Source of the DNA: Lumnitzera littorea
Lineage: Eukaryota > Streptophyta > Magnoliopsida > Myrtales > Combretaceae
DNA: 64,000 nucleotides
Reading direction: 5' to 3'
Assembly (NCBI GenBank): GCA_024138015.1
Contig: JAMXBB010000003.1
Span: forward strand, 75,048,400-75,112,399
The stretch's first letter is position 1, and each line of letters begins with the position of its first letter. A program made the translations under genes and the position numbers. Shown piece by piece: positions 43,378-55,630 of this stretch. Below the pieces are notes generated by a model. It made no database searches. It saw only the letters and a list, made by a program, of their open reading frames with translations, and was not told the origin of the DNA.

Positions 43378-44090
43378 TTGACAGCCAAGCTATCAACAAA
43401 ATTACAATTAAATAAAGATATCACATCTTAAGGCTAAATGATATGTTAGATGAGTTGTATGGAGTTAGGATATTCTCCAAGATCAACCTTAAGTTTAATT
43501 ATCACTAGATTAGGATGAGACTAAGTGATAAATGGAAAACCGCCTTTAAAATAAGACATAGCTTATATGAATGGTTAGTTATGCCTTTTAGGTACCTAGC
43601 CCTTTATCCTAACCTATGGAGTCATGTAGACCATCTCTAAGTTGTCTTGGTGGTTCTCCAAGCAAAAAGATTGTTCGGTAATGTAAAGAATAATTGTTTC
43701 TACCAAGAAGAAGCTATCATCCTTAGATTTGCAATAAGTGAAGTAGGCATCAAAGAGGATGGGGAGAAGGTTTGAGCTATTGTGGACTAGCCTACCTTGA
43801 GTTGTTGTATTGATGTTAGAAGCTTCTAAGGCTTGGCATCAATTTACAGAGATTCATTTAGAAATTTAGTACCATTATAGGCCCACTTATCAAGGTAACG
43901 AAGATCGTAGAGTTTAAATGGGCAAATAAGGAATAGATAGCTTTGTTAAGGTGAAGAAGAGACTAACCTCTATCCGTATTATAACTCTACCCAACCTCAA
44001 TAATGTCTTCAAGTTGGAGTGTAACTTTTTAGGTGTTAGTATAAGAGCTATCCTTATGTAAGAAGCAGGTAAAGTATGTATATTAACCTA
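43378..44090 (+). pseudogene. pol: Reverse transcriptase of E2, second part, internal deletion
   Basis: AINKITIKY-like entry near 43390, NDMLDELYGVRIFSKINLKF near 43440, RMRLSDKWKTAFKIRHSLYE, WLVMPF near 43580, then directly SHVDHL near 43625, LVVLQAKRLFGNVKNNCFYQ and EEAIILRFAISEVGIKEDGE. About 45 residues holding the YVDD box are missing after MPF. AIVD.PTLSCCIDVRSF near 43775 begins the RT-RNase H connection, which decays by 44090. Plus strand, same type as the fragment at 9728-9900. Confidence 0.8.
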
Positions 44091-44300
44091 TTTAGTTAGG
44101 TAATATAGGTAAACAAAGCTCATAGAGGAGGGACTATCTGATCATTTTGGTGAAAAGAGGACATACAAGTTGTTGAAAGCTAGGTTCTTCTTGCCAAAGA
44201 TTATAAAGGATGTGCACTGAGATGTTGAAAGGTGTGCAACTTGTAAAAGGGCTAAGAGTAAAGCCAAGTAAGGAAGAAGCATGCCCTTACTGTCTCAACC
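44091..44300 (+). pseudogene. pol: Integrase zinc-binding domain of E2
   Basis: EEGLSDHFGEKRTYKLLKAR-like sequence at 44125, FFLPKIIKDVH, then DVERCATCKRAKSKAK near 44225: the H-H-C-C zinc domain that opens integrase. RNase H, which should come before it, is lost between about 44080 and 44110. The catalytic core (Asp, Asp, Glu) that should follow is also missing. Confidence 0.75.
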
Positions 44301-44520
44301 AACACCTAACTAAGGAGAATTAGATGCTGAAGATCTTACCCAAGCTTTATAGTAGATCTATCAAAAGGTAATTGATCACTTATCTCAAGCTATTGAGAAG
44401 CTAGAACAGAAGAGTCAAGGGAGGAAAGAGAAACAATGCTAACCCAGCAACCTTGTGTGGTTGCACTTAAGTAAATAAAGATTCCTAAGCAAGAGGAAGA
44501 GCAAGTCATCTACTTGAGCT
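44301..44520 (+). other. Unassigned sequence inside E2
   Basis: A readable helical stretch LIDHLSQAIEKLEQKSQGRK near 44370 resembles a gag-like coiled coil rather than integrase. Origin unclear. Confidence 0.3.
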
Positions 44521-44790
44521 AAAGGACCATTCAGGTTACTCTAGAAAATCTACGATAATGCTTACCAACTGGATTTGCCAAAAGAATGGAGTTTCAAATA
44601 CTTTCAACATTGCTAACTTAAGCCCTTACGTACATAAATAAGACAACAGGGATACTCTTTGAATATGATCATAAATCCCAAATAACCCAAAGAGGATGAG
44701 AGGATTCAACCTCAAGAGCCTACCCATGCTTGAGCTAGGGTACTTGAAAACATGGCCCATCGTTTCATTAAGGTGAGTTAATCTACTTCC
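44521..44790 (+). pseudogene. pol: Integrase C-terminal end of E2
   Basis: NAYQLDLPKEWSFKYF near 44560, SNTFNIANLSPYV near 44605 and ARVLENMAHRFIK near 44745. NTFN(V/I)A(D/N)LSPY is the usual end of plant chromovirus integrase. It shows that the element is complete to its end in layout but has lost the integrase core. Confidence 0.78.
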
Positions 44791-45168
44791 TAAGCTATGC
44801 CATACACTTCACTTTACTTTTGGCTGAAGACATATGTCAACTCGAGTTCTCCAACAACTCAACTAATCTAACCACCAGTTTAGTTAACCCATTTTTTGAG
44901 CTGCTTATGCTTGACATCAACCTTCTTGGATAATTGCCAACCTATTCCTAGACCATATAGAAGCTGCTATAAGCTACCAAATTTGAAAGCAAGCACCTAG
45001 TCACACATGTCCTACCTTATAAAATTCATCCTATTTTTAGCAGTGAAATTCCTTTGTCTTTTCATTTTTCTACCTTTCCCCGAGTAAATTCAAAGCTCAT
45101 ACTTCCATTTTTTGTTATCTATCAATTTTAGTCATTTACATTCCATGTATTATCAACTTAGAATAGCC
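44791..45168 (+). other. Gene-free stretch after E2 pol
   Basis: About 380 bp, probably the E2 3' untranslated region. No polypurine tract or LTR start recognised. Confidence 0.35.
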
Positions 45169-46489
45169 TGTCATGCCTCGAAACCTCGAATGCATGATAG
45201 ATCACCATGTATAACCCTAAAGTTTACATACTAAGGCTTATTGACACTTGGATGAGTTTCTACCCAAATTTTAATTTATGAAATCATTCATTAATTTTTG
45301 TAAAATGGTTTAAGTTGATTGGTTACTCGAAAAATATATTTTGCAAGAGAGATTTGAAATTTAATAATCACTTAAAACCTTAAGACCAAATTAGGCTACA
45401 AGGCCCAAAACCACAATCGAAGTAAGTATTAAGTATTGAACATATCCTAAACCATCATAATAAGGCTTAAGTCTAAAAGCTAACAAAGTGTAAGAGTAAA
45501 CCAAGTCTAGGTAACTAAGCAGAAACTGTAAAAGTTCAAATACAACAACTATGAGTCTACATATCGTCCTCATCGAACCAACACTTAACATCATCACCAA
45601 ATCTGAAAGCATCATAATAGATATCATCAACAAGCAAATTATCACTTGAAAAACAAGGGGGGAAAGGGAACAAACCATAACCACATGCTTGCATGTTATG
45701 TAAACCTGATCTAATGCATCAACCAATACATTTAATATATATCTTTAAATGTAAACAAGTAACATGAGAGTACTCATGACTCTGAACACTCCAGGGAACA
45801 TCTAAGTCTAACTAATCAAGATATACATTAGGGGTTAACTAGTATGTCGACTTACCATGTTTAAATCCAAATATGATATCTAAAGATATCAACCAAACAA
45901 CCTCTATGGAGTCTCCTAATGGGTCACTAGGCCACCTTGGTCGTAATCCATCCATATCGTATAATCCATTAAGTCCCATACCTTTGAATTACTCCCAATA
46001 TGACATCTTTTTTATCTACAAGACCGTTTAACATTGTTCTCTCCAGAGCGCTAATACATTTGTTACCCTCAAGATTGGGTACCCATGCACAAATAACATA
46101 CTATTTTATCTTAAAGCTAAGTTTACGTATTAGTTTGTTTTAGACCTATCATTAGCATGCAACACATAAGTTCATCCCTTACCTGTAGTTAAAAGACATA
46201 CCAAAAGAAAATGATATTAGAAAGTTTGAAGACTTTTATTTAATTGTTAGTTATTATTTAAACCTATAGTTTAGGTCCAATTATTTGACCCATTTAGATT
46301 ATACTGTATTGACCCATCAAATTAACTAAGAAATTAATTTAATTGGTTATTCATGTCTTTTAAATGATCATAGCTCATTAGTTAATTATAGTCTCAGCAA
46401 ATTAATTGAACTGGTTCATAAGGTGATGAAGTAATTCAAGATTTGATTAAACTTGTTTGGGGATAATTTGGAATCCGGTTCAATCATAG

Positions 46490-47939
46490 GGATTTTATAA
46501 ACCCTAGAGAATCGATAGTCCGAACCCTAATTTAAGTCCGAATATCTTAAACTATGCAATGAGTCGATAAAGCTAGTAACAATAAAAGATTATGAAAGTT
46601 AATAAATTGAATATAACACTGATAATAAAACCTTAGAAATTAATCAAAACCTTAAATCGCGTACTAAAATCTAATTTATGCACCATTAATCAAAATTGAA
46701 CCCGAATTTGATCGAAACCATAAAACTATAACTATAAGCCTATAAAATAGTTAAATATTACTCAATAGTGATATAATTATAGTCGATTGCAATTATCGAC
46801 TAAATCGCTTAATCGCGTAAAATTTTAATAAAATCGTTACAATAACTTGTAAAAATTATAATTGTAATAGATACCAATTAAATTGATAAATTTTCAGAAA
46901 ATTCCAAAATTAATTTATGATGAGTATTGTTCTAATTTATTTGTTTAGAAAATTTACATATATTTATTTTTAATTTTTATTTTCTTCCTTTATCTTTCTT
47001 TCTTTTTCTCTTTTCTTTCTTTTCTTCTTTCCTTCTTGTTGCCATGTCCTGGAATTGAAAGGAAAAAAAAATCAAATTCAACAGCCCACATGATAAAATA
47101 AAATGCGAAGTGTTGAGTTATTAAAAAGAGAAAAAAATTAGAAATGATTAGCTTGTCCTATCTTCATTAATGTAAAGATTAGGTTAGTTATTTTTTTTTT
47201 TTCTAATCACATGAACATAAAAGGAGAAAAGAAATCTAGAAAAAAAAAAAAAAAATCAAACCGAAAGAAGAAAGAAAAATTCTAGAAGTTACAAACACCA
47301 AACCGTGAAAAACTAAGAAGAAAGAAGAAAGAAGGAGAAGGAGAAGGAGGAAAAGAAGAAGAAAAATTAAAGATAATTAGGTAAGAAGAAAGAAGGAGAA
47401 GGAGAAGGAGAAGGAGGAAAAGAAGAAGAAAAATCAAAGATAATTAGGTAAGTAAAATTATTTTAGTAGTATATATGTATATTATATGGTATGTACATGT
47501 ATATATTAAGTATTTGTATTGTATTTTATTAAATATTTCATTACCCATACATGTATGTATACATAAGTAGATAATTTAAGATATATATGTATGTATAAAG
47601 ATATGTATGTAGACATGTATGTATATAAGTATAATATACAGTATATGAGCATACATATGTATATAAATAAAAATACATAAATATATGTAAGTGTACATAA
47701 GGATATATCAAGTAAGTATTTACTATGTTTACAAAATAAATATAGATATATATATAGTTGTACACGTGAAAGAGGAAATATATATGTATTTATGCTTTAT
47801 TTTCATTTTCATATATATATAAGAATATGTATTCGTATAGTATGTATAAGTATTTTGTAGTTATATATCATACATATACATGTAAGCTATATTTTATGTA
47901 TACCTATATATGTCTACATATGGCGTGAATATATATATA
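46490..47939 (-). repeat. Inverted core (segments C and B) of long LTR-like repeat
   Basis: Reverse complement homologous to about 1250-2222: AACCCTAGAGAATCGATAGT at 46501 against ACTATCGATTTTCTAGGGTT near 2200, and TACATGTATATATTAAG near 47490 against the reverse of 1275-1290. It joins X without a gap at about 46490 and runs into the N at 47940. Confidence 0.85.
47322..47449. repeat. Purine-rich tandem duplication
   Basis: Two adjacent units (47322-47382 and 47383-47449), each AAGAAGAAAGAAGGAGAAGG ... AAAGATAATTAGGT. The second has one extra GGAGAA. Copy 1 of the long repeat has a single pyrimidine-rich counterpart at 1325-1400. Confidence 0.9.
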
Positions 47940-47940
47940 N
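47940..47940. other. Single ambiguous base N
   Basis: The only N in the window, sitting at the outer edge of the palindrome arm that starts at 47941. It probably marks an assembly join or unresolved base. Confidence 0.95.
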
Positions 47941-48654
47941 GAATCGTCAGGAAAGCTCACTTAGCCATAGTCGACTCAAGGGTTGTAGTAATTTGGTAGT
48001 AGTTTAAGGTCAATATCAAAATCACCTGAAAATAATAAAAATTTGTAAGTTTGAGGATTTAAAGTTAAACTAGTATCGTAATTTGTAAGGTTTACTTCAG
48101 CTAGTTACGCGAAATTGTCAATTCGAGCTTTTTGTTGAATCTTGTATAATTTTTTCGTTTTAGCTCGAATTATTATGAACTTATAGTCCATTTTGATCGT
48201 TTTCGAGCGTATTTTCTTGTAGCGAGGTCTATTTTAGACATTGTGACTTATAGTTTGAATTGTGATATAAAAATATCACAAAATTTATTATTTTTAAATT
48301 AAAATAATAAATTTTGTGATATTTTTATATCACAATTCAAACTATAAGTCACAATGTCTAAAATAGACCTCGCTACAAGAAAATACGCTCGAAAACGATC
48401 AAAATGGACTATAAGTTCATAATAATTCGAGCTAAAACGAAAAAATTATACAAGATTCAACAAAAAGCTCGAATTGACAATTTCGCGTAACTAGCTGAAG
48501 TAAACCTTACAAATTACGATACTAGTTTAACTTTAAATCCTCAAACTTACAAATTTTTATTATTTTCAGGTGATTTTGATATTGACCTTAAACTACTACC
48601 AAATTACTACAACCCTTGAGTCGACTATGGCTAAGTGAGCTTTCCTGACGATTC
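47941..48654. repeat. Perfect inverted repeat, two 354-bp arms
   Basis: Arms 47941-48294 and 48301-48654 are exact reverse complements as far as I can read, with a 6-base centre (TAAATT). The arms are segment A of the long repeat, which differs at roughly one base in ten from segment A at 1-345. The left end touches the N and the right end is exactly where segment D begins. Confidence 0.95.
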
Positions 48655-49861
48655 CATACTTGTTTGTGTTTGTAGTTAGTAAATATAAGTTAATTAATAA
48701 ATGAATGTTGTATGGGATTGGGTTATGCTTGTGTGTGATAATTGGTTGTTAATGGTGAATTTACTTTAATTATAATAATGTATTGATTGTTATATAGTAG
48801 ATTCACTAGGAATTGATTGTTATATAGTAGATTCACTAAGAATTGATTGTTTGTGACTTGGAATGATCACTGAATAATAAGACTTAATTTTACTCGACTA
48901 GAAAAAAGTTAACTTGAAACATGCATAATCATGCATCGCATAACTAATTTCGGCAGTCACATTACACTGAGGTAGCAAAAGGCCATATGTGAGTTAATTA
49001 TTGATTGTTATAGATTTTGTACGGTACATACGTACAATATGACCTTATTATAGCCCATGGGATTACTAGGCATTAGAGGCGCCAACCACTTAGCTAAGGG
49101 TCAAGTCTACAGACCTCCGTTTAGGGGTAAGTGAGGGCTGCATGAACCTACTCACAATCATATGTAGAACTTGTTTTGATAAAACAGCTAATGGATATAC
49201 CATTACATTTTAAAAACGAAACATGGAGTTTCGTAATGAGATAAGTTTTAGTATGATACCCGGATCTAACTGTGCCAATGTATCTCTAACCCTGACTTCG
49301 AAGAGCGTTAAATCTGAGTTGCATATAGTACTTGGTCACCTACATGTATTTGTTTAGCATATTGATTGTCATGCATTAATTTGATTGAACTTAATTATTG
49401 TATAACTTAATTGCTATATGGTTGAGGGGATTATCTCACTAAGCTAGTTAGCTTATACCCTTGTAGTCTTCTTTCGTAGGCCAAATTATTTGTGGAGTCG
49501 GGCCATCACATGCCCAAGGTTAGTGTTCTACATAGGATCAACATGGGAGTAGGATGTGATTAGAGAGTACTTATGATAGTTTATAAAGCTGACTATGTAA
49601 TCGAGTGATACTAGTTTGACTTAAGACATGTTTTAGATTTATTATCTGTAAATTCTTATATAAATAGATTATGTATTATATTTTTATATTTTATTATTTA
49701 TCATGAAATAATATTACTTGTGCTTATGCACACTTGGTTGTTAGTTGTAGTTATAACCTTATGTATCGTATAAAAGGATCGTCGATTATAAGAGAATTCA
49801 ATCTACAATACTTTATACGATATACAGCGACTACTACGACTAGCCCCCTTGAGTCATAATA

Positions 49862-50238
49862 GATTCCATCCTAACACTACAAAATTAAAGTCAATTTATT
49901 TATTACTTAATTAAACTAGGTTGAAAATCAGTTCGATTAAAAGTTTAAAATCAGTTCGATTAAATCGAATGGGGCTTGAATTGGTTCAATTCACAATGAA
50001 TAAAATTTAGTTTGGTTTAGCCCAAAGGGAAAGTTACCATAAGCCTTATTTTATTATCAATTAGTTAATGTGTCAATTTATTATTTAGTTATGGTAATTA
50101 TAATAATATTAGATATTATTATGACATCATTAATCACATTCTTATACCTAAATCTGCTAATATTTACAATAACACCCTTAAATGCACTAAGACATGCTCA
50201 TGAACATAAAAGCTATTCTTGATTGGAGTTTGATTCAA
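49862..50238. other. Gene-free AT-rich stretch
   Basis: About 380 bp; a short direct repeat (AATCAGTTCGATTAAA twice near 49930-49960). Nothing else recognised. Confidence 0.4.
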
Positions 50239-51135
50239 ATATTTGTCGAGCCTGATTTTTCGATTTTCTTTATTTAAAATTAATTTCCCCATTTCTCAAT
50301 TAATACTAAACCCTAACCTATTTAATATTAATCCTCGACTAAAGAAATTGAGAAATTTCAGTTTTTTATTGAAAATAATTTTTGGAGTCGCCACCCGATT
50401 GAAGTCGGGAAAAGAAAAAGAAACCGTAACCAATTGGATGAATTGATTATGATTTGACTACCGATCTTTGATTTCAATTTTAACAAAGAACTAAAGGGTT
50501 TCGAATTCGGAGGCTAACTTATTAAACCCTAACGAGTACTACTATATATTTACCGAAATTAAGAGTATTCTTCTAATTATAATATTTAAAAATAAATAAA
50601 TAAAAATCACAAGAAAAAAAACCTAAGTTTCTACATATTTTATCGTCACCCCGAAGGTGCCTACGTACCCGCTAGCCGGGATCAGACGATTATAGTTCTT
50701 TCAAAAAAAATTTTTAGTGTGTTGATTGATTTTAATTTTGAAAATCGACCGAGTTCACATTATTATCAATTTAGTTTTTCAAAGAAAACTCTAAAAGAGC
50801 CATAATTTACTAAGTCTTTTATTCTTATTTTATAAAAACTCTCTAAAAGTCCTATTTTTTAAAACGGGATTTCTATTTTTTATTTTTATTTATTTACAAA
50901 ATAAATTTTTCTAAGTGAGAAAATCCTAAAGTCATAATGCTAAAAATATACCTAAGCATATAAATACATACACATATATCTATTTACCTATCATGTCATA
51001 AACTTAACTAAATAACTAATAGAATTATAATGATAAATAAAGAGAAAAATAAATAAAGAAAATAAAATAATCAAAATTGAACCTAACTTGGGCTAATCGG
51101 TGAAGTATTAGTGTTGGTTCATTGAGCATGAAGAC

Positions 51136-51624
51136 GTGACGGTCAGTAGTGAATCATGTGCTGTGATGCTGTTGTACAGAACGTACTGCTATTTGCCTGG
51201 CGTTGTTGTCCGCTTGGTGTTGCTGCTGTCCGTCTGGTGTCATTATTGTCCGTCTAGTGTCGCCGTTCTGTTCGCTGATGTCCACTGTGCTGCTGTTCTA
51301 TTTGCTAATGTCCATTGTGCTGCTGTTTTCGCTGCTGTCTGCTACGCTGCTGTCTTCGCTGCCGTCCGCTGTGCTGCTATTTTGTTCGTTGCTATCCGCT
51401 GTGCTGCTGTTTTGTTCGCTGCTATCTTCGCTGATGTCCACTACGCTGCTATTTTCGCTACCGTCCGTTGCGCTACTATTTTTTCCACCATCCGCTGCGC
51501 TGCTGTCTTTAGTGCCATCCGCTGTGCTGCTGTTTTGTTCGCTGCAGGACATGGGATCGTGGAATTGCGACAGTGGATAGGCAACAGCTATGCGAAGACA
51601 AGCGACATTCGACAGACTTATTGA
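51136..51624 (+). other. Minisatellite-derived 162-codon open frame
   Basis: The longest open frame in the window. It is internally repetitive: A-A-V-L-F-A-x-V/I-x-C units repeated about ten times, entirely over the minisatellite. Two other frames over the same bases are also open and repetitive (Leu/Ser-rich on plus, Ser/Asp/Asn-rich on minus), the mark of a repeat whose unit lacks stops rather than of selection. No start context or domain supports it as a gene, so I list it as a repeat-derived open frame. Confidence 0.6.
51236..51545. repeat. GC-richer minisatellite
   Basis: Diverged tandem units built from GCTGCTGT(TTTGTTC)GCTG and CCGTCCGCTGTGCTGCT, variable length of roughly 24-45 bp, about ten units. 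It stands out from the AT-rich surroundings by base composition. Confidence 0.85.
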
Positions 51625-52284
51625 TCGGTCGAAGACTTACTGGAGTTGTGCTGCTCGTGGAGCGCGGCAAGGGCCATGGTGTGTTAGTTTCTGCAGGGGC
51701 TCCTGTTCTTTTCTATTCTGTTTTTTCTTTTTTTTTTTCTGACTGCGTGAAGTGTTTATATAGTCTAACCAAATCATATCATATCATATCTAATTATATC
51801 TAATTCGTTAATTAAATTAGATTTAAATTTAATTCAAATATGATTTAACTAATATTCATATGATTTGATTATATATGAATCCGATTTTTTATCTTGTTTC
51901 TGCAAAAAGAGAAAAATAAAGACATAGGTACATGCTGAGACTTGAACCCATAACCTCCAACTAAATCCACCCCAAATACTCCGCTACTTATCTATTAGGT
52001 CGTTGGCTTGTGCCTTGACATTCATTACCATTAAATTATATTTAAACTATCTGATTTCCTAAACTAAAATTTTTAACTAAACTAAAACTAATTATTCCTA
52101 ATATAAATTACTTCCTAAAAATCTATGAAATCTTTATGATTTTTCCTTTTCTTATTTTTTTGGTATTTTCAATATTTGTTAATTTTTATTATCTTTTTAT
52201 CTTTTATTAATTTTTTTTTTTTTTAATTAGGACCCTTTTTGTAAAAATAAAAATTATGGGCAAAAATTAGGTGTCTACAATATT

Positions 52285-53296
52285 CAAGATCAAGTTGGAA
52301 AAAATGTGTTTTGATTTTGATAATTTAGATTAAACATTAGAATTCATTAGCTCTAAATGTATTTGATTCACTACTTAGCTCAAATTGCCTAAAAAATGCA
52401 TTTTTGATGAATTTCTTGAGCAAAAATGAATCAAACACTTGAATATGGAAAGAACACATTAAATTTCATGATGAACATTTGAGTACAATGACAAACAACT
52501 TGAATATTCAATGAACAACATCAATTCAATCAATTATAGCTACATATGGTACTAGTTAAGCATCTTGCTATTCTAATGAAAAAGAAATCAGTCATACATC
52601 TTTAAAGGCATCCAAATCTGGAAATTTCTAGCAAGAACATAAATTGAACATATCAATTAATCATCAATTTAATAGTATAAAGTGCAGTAAATTATAGAAA
52701 GCTCCAACCCTTTATGTTTGTAGACTACTTAGCTTCAAATGCTCGTAACTTGATCAATACAACCCTAAATTGATCCAACTTGTAATTTATTCAATTAACT
52801 TCAATATGAACTTGAATTCTTTAGGAAAAACCTAAGTTTACCACATTAATATATTAGTTTTGCTCCATAACTCTAATTAATACTAGTTTACTTCATTTAG
52901 TCATATCTTATTCATTTTAGCTACAAATCCATCCAAACTTTCTTCTTTATTTAACTTATTCAATTAACATCATTTTAACCTCATAAACTCTAGAATTTTC
53001 TAGAAATATATTAGCTTTTCATCATATTAACTAAAACAAACTTGCTTTAAACACCATATATCAATTACATTTCAACTCCATATCAATTTCTATCAAGTCT
53101 TTCATTGTAGTTCCAATCTAAACACACAATTAACATCAAATTATCATAAATCCTAATTGAATCAAACCCACTTCTCATTTGCATCAAACTCATATTTGTT
53201 ACATCACATACTTTATACTCAATTACAAAACATCCATTTCAACTTGAATCAACAAATCCTCATCAAAACCCACACAACACCTCATGGCACACATAT
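52285..53296. other. Gene-free AT-rich stretch between solo LTR and LARD-like array
   Basis: About 1 kb of AT-rich sequence with many short AATTCAAT/CATCAA words; no open frame of note and no repeat partner in the window. Confidence 0.4.
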
Positions 53297-55596
53297 TGTA
53301 ATATCATATAGTACGAGCTGGTAATACTTGGAAACTAACAAAACATAGGATGAACTAAACCCATAAATTTGGATATTATAATTATGCTAGCTTGGGAGCA
53401 AATTACAAAGCAAAATTTTGAGAAATTCATACTTAGGATCTTTATCTCTTAAGTACCAATGAAAATTCTATATTAAATAGTACTAAATTATGATATGAGA
53501 CCTCAATAACTAAAAGGTATAGCAATGTGAAGTCAGAATGTAACCAATATTACTTATAAACTAAAATTTATCGAGTTAAATTTTAACCACCTTAAAAGTA
53601 AAGGATCAATATTAGATGTATAATATAATATTTTACTATAATTAAAGTATATTATGAAATTTATACGCATGTTAAATCAAGATGAAATTATAATCGAAGA
53701 GTCACATAAAATTGAACCAAGCTAGGATGATTATCCTAAATTTAGTTGTAATATCTAAAACATATCTACCAAAATCTCTTAAGGATATTCTCTAATAAGC
53801 TCAATGGATGGGGACAAATGGGCCAACATAGAATGATTATGCATATCAAATATAGTTATCTATATATTTAGATGTTTATATTTAATGTTTAGATAACTAT
53901 ATTTAAAGTTTACTCATACTGTCTACCTATCTATATATTTACACACCAGCATATCAAATACAGATAGAAGTAATTATCTATATGTATGTCCTATTCATTG
54001 ATGAACATATATCAATGAATATATGATGTGACAACTTTCTTTGATATATGTTTTATAAATATATAGATAGTTAGTATGTCACGTTTATATATCCATATAT
54101 ATAACACAAATTGACATGGAGTATACATATGTAATATTAATATCATATGACATTATAGGGTTATGTTTATAATATGACCATAGTATATATATATATGTAT
54201 GTATATATTTTTCTATATATAGACTAATATCACCACTTTATATATTATAATTATGGGCACACATTTTATTATTCTATCAAAAGTCAAAAGATTATTTCTA
54301 CATGTTCGTGTACATATATTCATCATATTCATTCATAACTCAATTCAAGTACATTTATTAATATCTACTACTTTTATAATATATTCTTGGACCATAACTA
54401 AATGAAATGCATAAAAGTATATTCTTTTGGCAAATATATAAGTGTAAGAAATATTCTTATAATACTTAAGAATGATATAATTGCTAAAGTATAATATGTA
54501 TAGCATTTGCGAAAATCCTATCAGAAATGCTAAAGCTAAGTTAATTGTATTATTGATTAGCCAAATACAGTAATTACTAATGTTGTATTAGAAAGAGGAT
54601 TAATTGATGATATTATTTCATGAAAGTAATAGGTAAAGATATTTGTAATGAAAGGTAGATTTAAGCATTTGCCAAGATAAGTGCCTCCTTGGTTGTTCTA
54701 TGGTTATGTAGTGGCTAAAAACATAAACCGCTTACCTACTTGTTATGTGTAACCACAAGATCTGCTTATGGCAAGCATTTGTTTAATATATTATAGTACT
54801 TGTGTTTTGTGTTTCTGAAGATAGATTGGAATTCATTGGAAATATAACTTAGTTGACCTCAGTGATGCACTTGAACTTGGCTAATGAGAAACTTTGTCAC
54901 CATGTGATGATTGATTATAATATATTTGTGACTTAGTAAATCTTAGATGATATTGAGCAAACATTAAGAAGACTTAGCTTATGCAAAAGTTAATGACTTC
55001 TATATCATGCTACGTATGTAATTGTGATATTTGACTATTAGGTTGAAAATTATGCTTGGTTGTTATTTTTTTCAATTTTTGGCATATGGTAGAAAATCAT
55101 ACTTTGATTGGTTAACATGGAAGCTATACTTAGTTAGGTTGATTCGAGACCCATACTTGGCTAGCTAAATATGTTGTTGAATACATTCGTGGCATAGTAC
55201 GAAATAAACCAACGAGTCAAGCTTTCTTAACTTAAGATATTGCTAGGCTAGTTTTTAAGCATATAGAGATGCATTGCTCAATCAATTTTGGTAACTTCAT
55301 GTAGCTTTAGCTAGGCTAACTATACATAAGATTTCTCTAGCCACAGTATGTGGTTTTAACTGGTCTAACTACATGCTGGGTTTTGGCAAGTCTATGTTGC
55401 CATAGGTTCTTAGACTTTATATCTAAATACCAATGAGTGTCAGCTCACCAAATGAAGGCTAGACTGGGCTAGGATACCTATATTGGCACATGTTGCAAGG
55501 CTTCCATACGATGCATGAATCATTGCACGTGTGCTTAATGTTGTCCAATAATTTGAATGTGACGAGTTATTAATGATGTTGGGATTATCAAATATA

Positions 55597-55630
<34 letters not shown>

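Larger units (their letters stand above)
45169..49861 (+). mobile_element. Long LTR-like repeat, copy 2, with inverted core
   Basis: It starts TGTCATGCCTCGAAACC at 45169 and ends GAGTCATAATA at 49861. Order compared with copy 1 (A-B-C-D): X (45169-46489, not in the window for copy 1), C reversed, B reversed, N, A, A reversed, D. The flanks TAGCC (45164-45168) and GATTC (49862-49866) do not match, so clean integration is not supported. The size of about 4.3-4.7 kb would be large for an LTR. The longest open stretch (111 codons, minus strand, 45391-45726) is Leu/Val/Ile-rich with no domain, and I do not call it a gene. Confidence 0.55.
50244..52279 (-). mobile_element. Solo LTR with ATATT target duplications
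   Basis: 2036 bp. On the minus strand it starts TGTAGACACC at 52279 and ends GGCTCGACA at 50244, flanked by ATATT at 50239-50243 and 52280-52284. It contains the words GGTGCCTACGTACCCGCTAG near 50657 and GGAGTCGCCACCCGATT near 50384, shared in reverse with the fragment at 12868-13842. No gag-pol is present. A minisatellite lies inside at 51236-51545. A word ACTTGAACCCATAACCTCC near 51945 resembles text common in plant LTRs. Confidence 0.85.

Noticed and set aside
36455..43390. Shared GCCAAGCT at 36456 and 43381 as a target duplication of the 36.4-43.4 kb block
   Set aside because: The boundaries do not coincide with LTR-like ends; eight bases can match by chance.
45391..45726. 111-codon minus-strand frame, hydrophobic, could suggest membrane segments
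   Set aside because: Inside the long LTR-like repeat, no domain, no homologous frame visible elsewhere in the window; composition alone explains it.
45164..49866. Target duplication for the second long LTR-like repeat
   Set aside because: TAGCC on the left and GATTC on the right do not match. A TAGCC at 49841 lies inside sequence shared with copy 1, so it is part of the repeat.
51298..51552. 84-codon minus-strand frame, Ser/Asp/Asn repeats
   Set aside because: Shadow of the minisatellite; three frames are open over the same units.
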